This document shows positions 1 through 6,697 of a stretch of 17,069 nt of DNA, in pieces; position 1 is the stretch's first letter, and the number at the start of each line of letters is the position of its first letter. Below the pieces are notes generated by a model that was not told the origin of the DNA, did no database searches, and saw nothing but the letters and a program-made list of their open reading frames with translations. The stretch comes from SFEB01 sp964612455 (GTDB taxonomy: Bacteria; Bacillota; Clostridia; Christensenellales; CAG-314): NCBI GenBank assembly GCA_964612455.1, contig CAZTCB010000027.1:1-17069 (forward strand), given 5' to 3'. The translations under genes were made by a program, and so were the position numbers.

Positions 1-114
1 GGTATATGTTTTAAGCAATAATTTTTTCCGTTGACTTGCCACTTAATTCTGTGGTACAACGACACCGCGAAAGGCATAAAAAATATGGAGTCTTTTCTAA
101 AATATTTATTGGCG

Positions 115-381
115 GTAATCTAATACGGTGTTCTAACGGGGTTAAATAAAGGTGCGTTCTATGGTTGCAGTAAGTTAAAAACCGTCTATTATATGGGGAC
201 GGCGGAACAGTGGACAAAGATAAGTATTGGTGCGTATAATTCTTATCTAACCAACGCTACGCAGTACTATTACAGCGCAACCGAGCCTGCTCTCGATTCG
301 GCAGGTACTGCCTACGACGGCAACTATTGGCATTATGCCTACGACGGCATTACTCCCGTCGTCTGGAAAAAAGAAAATTAA
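115..381 (+). pseudogene. Decayed C-terminal end of a BspA-type leucine-rich-repeat surface protein
   Basis: Read in the frame of the ATG at 193, the DNA encodes a stretch typical of the C-terminal end of BspA-like (LRR_5) proteins: GAFYGCSKLKTVYYMGTAEQ, then a YYYSATEP segment, GNYWHY, and a terminal TPVVWKKEN. The open frame is interrupted by TAA at 121, where related repeats would normally continue with a proline codon of an IPxSV motif. The preceding repeat unit is no longer recognisable in any frame back to the window edge. The ATG at 193 has no Shine-Dalgarno sequence, so the 62 codons after it are unlikely to be a gene of their own. Family recognition is by recall of the motif pattern. 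Decay is inferred from the in-frame stop and the loss of repeat consensus. The parent protein would have been secreted or wall-associated. Confidence 0.7.
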
Positions 382-393
382 GTAAGGAGTTTT

Positions 394-433
394 TTAGTCC
401 GTAGTAAGACGTATTAATTTTTCTACGGACTAA
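394..433. repeat. Perfect 11-bp inverted repeat
   Basis: TTAGTCCGTAG at 394-404 is exactly complementary to CTACGGACTAA at 423-433, with an 18-base AT-rich loop. Neither side carries the U-run expected after an intrinsic terminator: the T-run lies before the left arm on the plus strand. It sits 12 bases after the stop of the decayed LRR gene. It may be a stability hairpin or rho-assisted end for that lost gene, or a footprint of a small mobile element. Confidence 0.6.
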
Positions 434-692
434 ATGATTATTTGTATATCGATTATTGCGACTATTAAAAACGTGGTTCAAGATTATATGCATAATAAAA
501 TAAGCATAGTTCTTTGAAATTTTATATAATGTATGCCGTAGGTCGTAATAAAACTATCCCTTTCGTCATTACTCAAAAAAATCCCGAGTGAATCTCACTC
601 GGGAGTATATTTTTTATAAAGACTACGGCGAAAGTCTGTCGCCTTGTCGTCAAACTATTTATTGCAACAATTGTTTTTTAGGCGGCGGGGGA
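434..692. other. Gene-free stretch between the LRR remnant and the cysteine desulfidase gene
   Basis: No convincing reading frame with a ribosome binding site is present on either strand. The stretch is AT-rich up to about 580. It contains a lone TATAAT-like hexamer at 525-530 without a matching -35, so I do not call a promoter. It then holds the desulfidase terminator at 582-604, listed separately. A weak 5-bp hairpin (GGCGA/TCGCC) lies around 625-645 in the 3' untranslated part of the minus-strand transcript. Confidence 0.5.
582..604 (-). terminator. Intrinsic terminator of the cysteine desulfidase gene
   Basis: CCCGAGTG at 583-590 pairs with CACTCGGG at 596-603, and the flanking T-A and A-T pairs extend the stem. 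On the minus strand it is followed directly by a seven-base U-run (complement of the A-run just before 582), which is the classic form. On the plus strand the stem is followed by GTATATTTTTT, so some bidirectional activity is possible. The stem starts about 88 bases downstream of the desulfidase stop. Confidence 0.85.
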
Positions 693-1952
693 TTATTCCG
701 TCATTATCTTTATTATTTCTTTGTCGGTTTCTTTCATTCCGCGTTTTGCAAGGCGACCGATATTGGCGATGGTGTTGTCCGCGCCCTTGGTGACCAGACC
801 GTCGCCGCAGACAAATTCGTGCCCGGAAAGGTACATTTTGTATCCGAGAAGTCCGGAGTAGACGGCAGTGGCGATTTTTGCCGCGCAGGAGGCTTTTGCT
901 CCGTCGCAGACGATGCCGCTGTCTATGGCGAGCGCGTTGACCGCCGTATGAGCGACGGCTTGATATCCGCCTCCGTTGAGGTACGCTACGCCGCATGCGG
1001 CGCCCACGCCGGCACTGACTGCACCGCAGTAGGCCGAGAGTTTGCCGATGCCTGTTTTTTGGTGAATTGTCATGAGGTCGCTGACGACGAGAGCGCGAAG
1101 GAGAAGGTCATGGTCGACTTTTTTCTCTCTTGCGAAAGCGATGACGGGCAAAGACGCCGTCATGCCTTGGTTTCCGCTGCCCGAAACGATGACGACGGGT
1201 AGCTCGCAACCGCACATGCGCGCGTCGCTGCCTGCCGCCGCCGCAGCGATAGCAAGGCTCTCGACGTCGCCGTTTGCCGCGATGAGTTTGCCTATGCCGG
1301 CGCCCCATTCGTTTTTTAGCCCTTCGTCGCTTATCGCCGTGTTGAGGGCTATCTGGTTTTCAAGCGCGGCTTTGACGGGAGCGAGATCGGCGTTGTCGGC
1401 AAAGTCGACTATGTCGTTGACGGACAACAAGGTGTATTTTTCGTCAAAATCGCGGTCGGTTGCGTTTTCTTTTTTTAATATCGTCAAATCGTTTTTTTGA
1501 ATGAGGGTGACGTTGGTGTGGTCGTCCTCAATCACTACTTTTGCCATGTCGTCGCCGCGGGTGACGGTCACGCCGATATAAAAAATTTTGTCGGTGTCGG
1601 CAGGGACGACTTTTATCTTTCCCGATTTTGCAAAGGCGGTTATCTCGGGCTTGTCCTCGTTGCGTATATCGCACAGTACCCGTAGTTTTTTGTCCGAGCT
1701 ACCAAAGAGTATGCCCGCCGAGACGGCGGTATCTATGCCTTTTTGTCCGTCGGTGTTGGGGACGATAACGCTCTTGGTGTTTTTGATGATGTTGCCGCTG
1801 CCTTCTACCAAAACGGAATCGGGTATTCCGCCGAGTACTTCGCGGGCTTTCGCTCCGGCGTAGGCTATGGCTATTGGTTCGGTACAACCGAGGGCGGTTT
1901 GCAGTTCTTCGTTAAGGATGGCGCAGTACGCATCGTAAATTTCTTTTTTCAT
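693..1952 (-). CDS. cyuA: L-cysteine desulfidase, CyuA/YhaM (UPF0597) family
   Basis: The 419-residue product should break L-cysteine down to pyruvate, ammonia and sulfide in the cytoplasm. The N-terminal ALGCTEPIAIAYA motif and the C-terminal GIVCDGAKASCAAKIA motif are hallmarks of this family, which is related to the serine dehydratase alpha chain and carries an oxygen-sensitive [4Fe-4S] cluster. Candidate cluster ligands are Cys23, Cys309 and Cys349. As I recall, the Methanocaldococcus jannaschii enzyme uses Cys25, Cys282 and Cys322, which has the same 40-residue gap between the last two. The start at 1952 is chosen because GGAG lies 5 bases upstream, and the family N-terminus (MKKEIYDAY) begins there. 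A longer frame reaching 2078 runs through the promoter. The gene is monocistronic and divergent from the V-ATPase operon. E. coli cyuA responds to cysteine, but no such regulator site is recognisable here. Confidence 0.87.
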   Translation of the reverse strand: MKKEIYDAYCAILNEELQTALGCTEPIAIAYAGAKAREVLGGIPDSVLVEGSGNIIKNTKSVIVPNTDGQKGIDTAVSAGILFGSSDKKLRVLCDIRNEDKPEITAFAKSGKIKVVPADTDKIFYIGVTVTRGDDMAKVVIEDDHTNVTLIQKNDLTILKKENATDRDFDEKYTLLSVNDIVDFADNADLAPVKAALENQIALNTAISDEGLKNEWGAGIGKLIAANGDVESLAIAAAAAGSDARMCGCELPVVIVSGSGNQGMTASLPVIAFAREKKVDHDLLLRALVVSDLMTIHQKTGIGKLSAYCGAVSAGVGAACGVAYLNGGGYQAVAHTAVNALAIDSGIVCDGAKASCAAKIATAVYSGLLGYKMYLSGHEFVCGDGLVTKGADNTIANIGRLAKRGMKETDKEIIKIMTE

Positions 1953-1957
1953 TTTTT

Positions 1958-1961
1958 CTCC
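1958..1961 (-). promoter_or_regulatory. Ribosome binding site of the cysteine desulfidase gene
   Basis: GGAG on the minus strand, 5 bases before the ATG at 1952. It fixes the start codon and excludes the longer upstream frame. Confidence 0.75.
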
Positions 1962-1981
1962 GAGAGCGTTTTTTGGGGTGA

Positions 1982-1990
1982 GGGGGGGGG
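1982..1990. repeat. Nine-base G homopolymer in the leader of the cysteine desulfidase gene
   Basis: An uninterrupted run of nine G on the plus strand (C in the desulfidase mRNA), flanked by further G-rich bases (GGGGTGA before and TGG after). It lies between the -10 box and the ribosome binding site, so it would be in the 5' untranslated leader. Runs of this length are prone to slippage during replication and in sequencing. Confidence 0.9.
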
Positions 1991-2003
1991 TGGTTTTTGG
2001 AAT

Positions 2004-2032
2004 ATTATAGCTTGTTTTTAGTTTTTCGTCAA
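2004..2032 (-). promoter_or_regulatory. Sigma-70-type promoter of the cysteine desulfidase gene
   Basis: On the minus strand, TTGACG (2027-2032) is followed after 17 bases by a consensus TATAAT (2004-2009). Transcription should begin near 1997, which gives a leader of about 45 bases containing the G/C homopolymer and the GGAG ribosome binding site. Confidence 0.85.
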
Positions 2033-2107
2033 ATATTTTTGAGGGGGAATAGCCCGATTGCCAAACCGATAATCGCAAAAAAAGAAAAATGCGGACAAAA
2101 AACGCCG

Positions 2108-2154
2108 AGACGTGTTTTTATGAAAAAAACTCATATTATTTTTAAAAAACGTCT
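2108..2154. repeat. Inverted repeat abutting the V-ATPase promoter
   Basis: AGACGTGTTTTTA at 2108-2120 is complementary to TAAAAAACGTCT at 2143-2154, apart from one bulged G at 2114. That gives twelve pairs around a 22-base AT-rich centre. The right arm ends on the first base of the -35 box, so it lies upstream of the expected transcript. It could be an operator or a curved upstream element. A role is inferred only. Confidence 0.5.
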
Positions 2155-2182
2155 TGTCAAAACGATTAAAATAGTATAAAAT
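2154..2182 (+). promoter_or_regulatory. Promoter of the V-type ATPase operon
   Basis: TTGTCA at 2154-2159 is followed after 17 bases by TAAAAT at 2177-2182. An overlapping TATAAA at 2175-2180 gives a 15-base spacing. Transcription would start near 2189, about 50 bases before the first start codon. It is the only good match between the two divergent genes on this strand. Confidence 0.7.
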
Positions 2183-2239
2183 GAAAATATACTGTAAATT
2201 TTTGCATTTTTGATTACTAACAAAGAGGCAGGGTTTGAA

Positions 2240-2548
2240 ATGAAAGAGATTATCGACGGCATTTTAAAGGCGGAAAAAGAGGCGGAGCAAATGATAAGCG
2301 ACGCAAAACTTAAAGCCGCTCAAATCACCGCTGACGGCGAAACGACGGTAATGAAGATAAACGCCGACGCGCAAGAGGACGTAAAAAACGCCAGACGCAG
2401 TGCCGCGCAAAACGCGACGAAAGAGGCAGACGAGTTGTATGCCGAGCGTCTCGAAAGAGCGCGCGCAGAGGGCAACGCTCTCGTCAACGAGGCGAAAAAA
2501 AATCTCGATGAGGCGGTTGACTTTATCGTAGGAAAGGTGCTTGGCTGA
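2240..2548 (+). CDS. ntpF: V-type ATPase peripheral stalk subunit G/H (NtpF/AhaH type)
   Basis: The 102-residue product is almost entirely charged, alanine-rich helix with no membrane segment. It starts MKEIIDGILKAEKEAEQMI and continues with regular A/E/K/R heptads, as expected for the long coiled-coil partner of subunit E in the peripheral stalk, which keeps the A3B3 head from turning with the rotor. The E. hirae operon also begins with this gene, named ntpF there. The ATG at 2240 is preferred over an in-frame TTG at 2210 because the family N-terminus starts there and a GAGGCAGGG ribosome-binding-like stretch precedes it. The stop overlaps the next start (TGATG), indicating translational coupling to subunit I. 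Sequence conservation in this subunit is low, so the call rests on size, composition and position. Confidence 0.85.
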   Translation: MKEIIDGILKAEKEAEQMISDAKLKAAQITADGETTVMKINADAQEDVKNARRSAAQNATKEADELYAERLERARAEGNALVNEAKKNLDEAVDFIVGKVLG

Positions 2549-4530
2549 TGGCTATCGCGAAATTAAAAAAATTACGCCTTGTCGGCTTAAATTACGAAAA
2601 ACAGTCCCTGCTCGACGCTTTTGCGGAGACCAAAGCAGTCCACGTCAAATGCGACGAGGACAGGCTCGCTGCCGCGCAGTCGGACGAAAGCGTCGCCGAA
2701 ATAACGGCAAGGATTGACCGCGTGGGGGCGGCTATTGAGTTTATCGAAAACACGGCAAGGCAAACCGACAAAAAGCTTGCGGTGCAAAAAGAACCGCTGA
2801 GCGTTACTTTTGAGAGGTTTTTTGACGTTTTTAACCATGCCGACGACATCCGCAAGACGATAGAGGATACCGAACGGCTGAAAGCGGCGTTTGGCGAAAC
2901 GGAGCAACGCGCCTCAAAGGTCAGAGCCAACAGGATGCAGGTAGAGGGGTATATCGGCGCGGACGTGCCCTTTGACATGGTAAAAAACACCAAAAATACG
3001 GCGGCGTTTTTAGGGACGTTGTCCGCGGACGGGTTAAACGGTCTGATTGCGTTTGCCGCGGAAAACTGCCCGTTGACAGTTACGGAGAGGCTTAACGAGC
3101 AGGACGGGGGCGTGGTTGCCTTTATCGTTTGCCACTCAATCGAGAAAGACGAGATAGCGAAAAAACTTGCGGAACTCAATTTTGTCCGCTGTCCTTTCGA
3201 CTACGACGTCACGCCCGAGGAAAAAGCTCGACAGTTGAAAGAAGAAGAAAAACGTTGCGAAGAGACAAAGTCCGCTTTGTTTGACGAGGCGTTAAAACAC
3301 GTGGAAAAACTCGACGACCTCAAGTTGTATTACGACAGATTGCGGTTTGAAAAACAAAAGCAGGAGTACTCCGTCAATTTTGAAAGTACGGCGTCGACGT
3401 TTACTCTCGAGGCTTTTATCCCGACGGAAGAAGAACAAGCCGTCACCGAAAAAATAAACGCCACGACCGAGGCTGTGTACTTTACGTTTGAAGACGCGGA
3501 CGAGAAAGAAGACGTGCCGACGCTCATGAAAAACAACAAGGTGGTCAGGCAGTTTGAGTGTATTACCAATATGTATTCGCCACCCGTCTACCGCGAATAC
3601 GATCCCAATGGTTTGGTGAGCGTGTTCTTTTCGGTATTTTTCGGGTTTATTATAGCGGATATCGGATACGGAATACTGCTGGCGGTTGGCGGATTTTTGT
3701 TTGCAAGGCGCATTAAAAGGGACACGGGTATGCGTAGACTGGTATACGTCATTGCCATGGGCGGGTTGTTTACGATTCTTTTCGGCGTCTTGTTCGGCAG
3801 CTTTTTCGGATTAAACAATCAATATATACCATGGTTGCCGTCGGCGATTATTCCCGATCCCGTAACTAACAGCGCAGAGGTATTGATGTATTCGCTTATG
3901 TTCGGCGTCGTCCATCTGGCTTTTGCGTATATCGCGAAAGGATTGACGTGTATCAAACAGGGCGAAGTGTGGGACGGCATATGGGACGGTTTTGTCTGGG
4001 CACTGTTTTTCGTGGGACTCGGGTTGCTGTTTCCCTCGGGCGCGAGATTGTTTTTTGACAAAGGCGTTTCGCTGTTCGGGATAGAGGAAATACCGCCTAT
4101 GCTCGACTATGTCGGCATCGGTATCTGTGCGGGCACCGTCGTCATAGAGGTTTTCGTGGCGGGCAGACATTCGGGATTTTTCGGAAAATTTACCAAAGGT
4201 TTTTCCGCCGTGTACGGACTTATCAACTTTTTCTCCGACTTGTTGTCGTACTCCCGATTGTACGGTTTGATGCTGTCGGGAGCCATGATAGCCAACATTG
4301 TCAGCACCATGAGTCTGCAACTCATGTCGAGCGGAGCCGGAGGGTTTGTCGGCGGGGTGCTGATACTTATCGTCGGACACGCGTTTAACCTCGCGATGGG
4401 CGTACTCGGAGCGTACGTACACAACGCAAGGTTGCAGTTTATCGAGTTTTTCGGCAAGTTTTACGAGGGCAACGGAGAGTTGTTTGCTCCTATCGGCTCT
4501 AAATTGGCGTATATCGAGCTTAACGGGTAA
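2548..4530 (+). CDS. ntpI: V-type ATPase membrane subunit I (a-subunit)
   Basis: The 660-residue product is the stator a-subunit that forms the ion path against the K ring. Residues 1 to about 345 are hydrophilic with coiled-coil segments and should form the cytoplasmic arm that binds the E/G stalks. From about residue 350 (DPNGLVSVFFSVFFGFI) the protein is strongly hydrophobic, with the multiple helices of the V_ATPase_I family. The conserved arginine facing the rotor is visible as Arg570 in LLSYSRLYGLML, equivalent to the essential Arg of yeast Vph1. Length is normal for the family (about 650). The start overlaps the previous stop, with AAGGTG about 8 bases upstream. There is a 109-base gap after this gene, the longest in the operon. 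Confidence 0.96.
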   Translation: MAIAKLKKLRLVGLNYEKQSLLDAFAETKAVHVKCDEDRLAAAQSDESVAEITARIDRVGAAIEFIENTARQTDKKLAVQKEPLSVTFERFFDVFNHADDIRKTIEDTERLKAAFGETEQRASKVRANRMQVEGYIGADVPFDMVKNTKNTAAFLGTLSADGLNGLIAFAAENCPLTVTERLNEQDGGVVAFIVCHSIEKDEIAKKLAELNFVRCPFDYDVTPEEKARQLKEEEKRCEETKSALFDEALKHVEKLDDLKLYYDRLRFEKQKQEYSVNFESTASTFTLEAFIPTEEEQAVTEKINATTEAVYFTFEDADEKEDVPTLMKNNKVVRQFECITNMYSPPVYREYDPNGLVSVFFSVFFGFIIADIGYGILLAVGGFLFARRIKRDTGMRRLVYVIAMGGLFTILFGVLFGSFFGLNNQYIPWLPSAIIPDPVTNSAEVLMYSLMFGVVHLAFAYIAKGLTCIKQGEVWDGIWDGFVWALFFVGLGLLFPSGARLFFDKGVSLFGIEEIPPMLDYVGIGICAGTVVIEVFVAGRHSGFFGKFTKGFSAVYGLINFFSDLLSYSRLYGLMLSGAMIANIVSTMSLQLMSSGAGGFVGGVLILIVGHAFNLAMGVLGAYVHNARLQFIEFFGKFYEGNGELFAPIGSKLAYIELNG

Positions 4531-4567
4531 CAACCGAGACGATAAACGAAAAATAAGTAAAGTAAGT

Positions 4568-4588
4568 CGGCAAACGGCTTCTTTGCTG
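4568..4588 (+). promoter_or_regulatory. Hairpin in the spacer before the K-subunit gene
   Basis: CGGCAAA at 4568-4574 can pair with TTTGCTG at 4582-4588 (seven pairs, one of them G-U) around a 7-base loop. No U-run follows; A-rich sequence leads to the strong ribosome binding site of the K gene. It looks more like a processing or stability hairpin than a terminator. Confidence 0.45.
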
Positions 4589-4624
4589 AAAAAATAAAAA
4601 TCAAAAAAACAAAATATCAACGTT

Positions 4625-4631
4625 AAGGAGG
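4625..4631 (+). promoter_or_regulatory. Full-consensus ribosome binding site of the K subunit
   Basis: AAGGAGG, 8 bases before the ATG at 4640. It is the strongest ribosome binding site in the operon and precedes the subunit needed in about ten copies per enzyme. Confidence 0.9.
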
Positions 4632-4639
4632 ATTGACAA

Positions 4640-5110
4640 ATGTTGACATTTCTTTTGGCGGCAAACTATGCGCCCGTTATCGGCGGTATAGGCATTGCTC
4701 TTTGTGTTTTAATGTGCGGAGCGGGTAGCGCAATCGGTTTGAGAAAGACGGGTGTGGCTGCCGCTGCCGTTTTGGTTGAAAAACCCAAAAAGAGCGGTCC
4801 CGTATTGCTGTTGTCCGTTTTGCCCGCTACGCAGGGACTTTACGGTTTCGTATTGGGACTCATCAACTATTCTAAAATAGGATCGTTGACGGGTGAACTC
4901 GGTTGGCAGATGTTTGTCGCATGCATGCCGCTTGCGATAGTAGGTATGTTGTCCGCGATACTGCAGGCGAGTACGGCGGTAGGAGGGCTCAAGGCGCTTG
5001 CCAAGAGCGAGTTGTCCGGCGGTCAGCTGATACTGTATCCCGCAATGGTCGAAACGTACGCGATACTTGCGCTCGTTATCAGCATAATGATGACGGGTAA
5101 CGTCGTTTAA
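4640..5110 (+). CDS. ntpK: V-type ATPase rotor ring subunit K, Na+-type
   Basis: The 156-residue proteolipid has two tandem ATP-synthase C domains, four membrane helices in all, and forms the turning ion-binding ring. E. hirae NtpK binds Na+ through Leu61, Thr64, Gln65, Gln110 and Glu139. Here the matching residues are Leu61, Thr64 and Gln65 (in LPATQGLYGF), Gln109 (in ILQAST) and Glu138 (in AMVETYAIL), at almost the same numbering. The only ion-binding carboxylate is in the second hairpin, as in NtpK. A Na+-translocating enzyme is therefore the best inference, although transport was not tested. The gene is preceded by a 109-base spacer with a hairpin and an optimal ribosome binding site, in line with its high copy number in the complex. 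Confidence 0.97.
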   Translation: MLTFLLAANYAPVIGGIGIALCVLMCGAGSAIGLRKTGVAAAAVLVEKPKKSGPVLLLSVLPATQGLYGFVLGLINYSKIGSLTGELGWQMFVACMPLAIVGMLSAILQASTAVGGLKALAKSELSGGQLILYPAMVETYAILALVISIMMTGNVV

Positions 5111-5159
5111 ACGTCGACGGACGCAAGAACGAAACGAAATAGAAAAAACGGAAACGAAA

Positions 5160-5732
5160 ATGACGGAAAATAACTTGATTAACAGAATATTGTCAGACGC
5201 TTCCGCCACCGCAGACGCAATCACCGAAAAAGCGAGACAAACCGCCGACGAGAGCGTAAAACAGGCACGAGAAAGGGCTTTGCAGGAGCAACAAAAACTG
5301 TTCGTCGAGCTCGAAAAAGAGCGTAAACAGACTTTGGAGCGTCGCGCTACCGTGGCGGAAATCGACGCCAAAAAAGAACTTCTTGCCGCGCGAGTCAGGT
5401 GTATAGACGAGGCTTTTGTCCGCGCTGAAAAAAAACTTTGCGGCGTAGACGGCGCGACTTATCTCGCTTTTATCGATTCCGCGTTGAAAAAATACGCCGA
5501 GGACGGAGACGTCGTCGTCGTTTCGCGGTATGCCGCGGTGAGTGAGGACGACGTAAAAAAACTCGACGTCTTTAAGGCAAAACGACTTTCTTTAAGGACG
5601 GACGGCGAGTTTGGCGGCGGATTGATACTCAGCGGCGAAAAATGCGATAAAAGTCTGACTTTTCAGTCTCTTTTGCAAGAAACGAGGAGCGTTTTGCAAG
5701 GAGAAGTTTTTGCAAAACTCGTAAAAAAATGA
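5160..5732 (+). CDS. ntpE: V-type ATPase peripheral stalk subunit E
   Basis: The 190-residue product has the architecture of subunit E. A long charged N-terminal helix (about residues 1-85, rich in A, E, K, R and Q) pairs with the G/H subunit, and a globular C-terminal domain holds the family pattern around LRTDGEFGGGLILSG. It links the A3B3 head to subunit I. No membrane segment is present. There is no recognisable Shine-Dalgarno sequence: the 49-base spacer after ntpK is purine-rich and ends in AAACGAAA before the ATG, so initiation probably depends on ribosomes coming from ntpK. The stop overlaps the next start (ATGA at 5729-5732). Confidence 0.93.
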   Translation: MTENNLINRILSDASATADAITEKARQTADESVKQARERALQEQQKLFVELEKERKQTLERRATVAEIDAKKELLAARVRCIDEAFVRAEKKLCGVDGATYLAFIDSALKKYAEDGDVVVVSRYAAVSEDDVKKLDVFKAKRLSLRTDGEFGGGLILSGEKCDKSLTFQSLLQETRSVLQGEVFAKLVKK

Positions 5733-6697
5733 GAGATAAACTTTTTAGCGGAGTATCGGCGTCGGCACAACAGGCAAAACTGTTGCGCGGCGAAAGACTG
5801 ATGCGCATGATAGATAGCTCGTCGGGAGACGAGGCGTTAAAAATAGCGTTTGAGGGCGGTTTCGGCGGCGGTACGGCTACTACGCTCGAGCAAGCCGTCG
5901 CTTTTGAGCGCAACGCGCTCGCCGATTTTATACGCAACGAATGTCCGTCGGAAAAACTAAAACGATATCTCCTTTGTCGATACGATTTTTTAAACGCAGA
6001 GACGCTCGTCAAGGCAAAACACCTGCATGCTGATTGCGACGAGGCGTTGACAGAGTGCGGGCTGGTTTCGTCCGCAAAGATGAAAGAGTACGTCAACGAC
6101 TCGGTTTACGACGAGTTGCCTAAAGAACTCGCCGACGCGCTCACGGTTGCCGACAAGGCTTTTGCCGAAAACACGGCGGACGGGTACGAGATAAACAATC
6201 TTTTCGTTAAGGCGTATTACGCCTACGTTAAAAAAATCGCCGGGTTTACGTGCTTTTCGACGGACGTCGGGAGGCGGATAGATTGCGTCAACATGATGAC
6301 GGCGATACGCTCGGGCGGCAACGTGGAGACGTTAAAAGAAACGTTTATAGAGGGCGGGACGCTTTCTTTAAAAAAGGCAATATCGATAGCGTCGCTTGAC
6401 TCGGACAGGCTCGAAAAAGAGTTTTTGTTTGACGACGCGCGGTGGTTTGTCGAATCGATGCTCGGCGACGTGCGTGCGGGCAGACCTCTCGTCGCGGCGG
6501 AAAACGCCGCGGACAGCGTTGCCGTAAAACGCATGTCGGACAAACGGTTTGATTTGACGCCGGTAGAGGAGTTTTATCTGTATTGTCTTTATAAGCAAAC
6601 CCAGATTACCAACGTCAACGTCATCGTCGTGGGACTCGACGGCGGCGCGGACAAAACCGAAATAAAAGCACGGTTGAGGGCAAGTTATGAAATCTAA
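5729..6697 (+). CDS. ntpC: V-type ATPase subunit C (AC39/d family)
   Basis: The 322-residue, mainly helical, soluble protein matches the vATP-synt_AC39 family in length and in its operon position between E and F. In the enzyme it caps the K ring as a funnel-shaped socket and connects it to the central shaft (D/F). Sequence conservation in this family is weak. The segment around FVKAYYAYVKKIAGFTCFST, followed by DCVNMMTAIR and later EFYLYCLYKQTQITNVNVI, resembles the internal and C-terminal repeats of the family. It starts by a 4-base overlap with ntpE and lacks a nearby ribosome binding site (an AAGGAG lies about 25 bases upstream), so coupling is likely. Its 3' end overlaps the next gene by 11 bases. 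Confidence 0.9.
   Translation: MRDKLFSGVSASAQQAKLLRGERLMRMIDSSSGDEALKIAFEGGFGGGTATTLEQAVAFERNALADFIRNECPSEKLKRYLLCRYDFLNAETLVKAKHLHADCDEALTECGLVSSAKMKEYVNDSVYDELPKELADALTVADKAFAENTADGYEINNLFVKAYYAYVKKIAGFTCFSTDVGRRIDCVNMMTAIRSGGNVETLKETFIEGGTLSLKKAISIASLDSDRLEKEFLFDDARWFVESMLGDVRAGRPLVAAENAADSVAVKRMSDKRFDLTPVEEFYLYCLYKQTQITNVNVIVVGLDGGADKTEIKARLRASYEI

Noticed and set aside
394..433. Intrinsic terminator
   Set aside because: The inverted repeat is perfect, but there is no U-run on the 3' side on either strand, so it is listed as a repeat only.
588..1202. 204-codon open frame on the plus strand
   Set aside because: It lies antisense within the cysteine desulfidase gene and its terminator, has no ribosome binding site, and its translation has no family character. 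The desulfidase frame is strongly supported.
1953..2078. N-terminal extension of the cysteine desulfidase
   Set aside because: It would run through the -10 and -35 boxes, the leader and the ribosome binding site. The family N-terminus begins at 1952.
2041..2153. Possible riboswitch before the V-ATPase operon (for example a Na+ or c-di-GMP class)
   Set aside because: The stretch lies upstream of the likely promoter, and I cannot match the conserved core of any class. The transcribed leader of about 50 bases is too short for one.
2210..2239. TTG start ten codons upstream for the peripheral stalk subunit
   Set aside because: The extra residues are not part of the family pattern, and no ribosome binding site precedes the TTG.
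3811..4620. 269-codon open frame on the minus strand
   Set aside because: It is antisense to the membrane half of subunit I. The codon pattern of the real gene leaves the opposite strand open. The translation is rich in His, Arg and Gln and lacks any motif.
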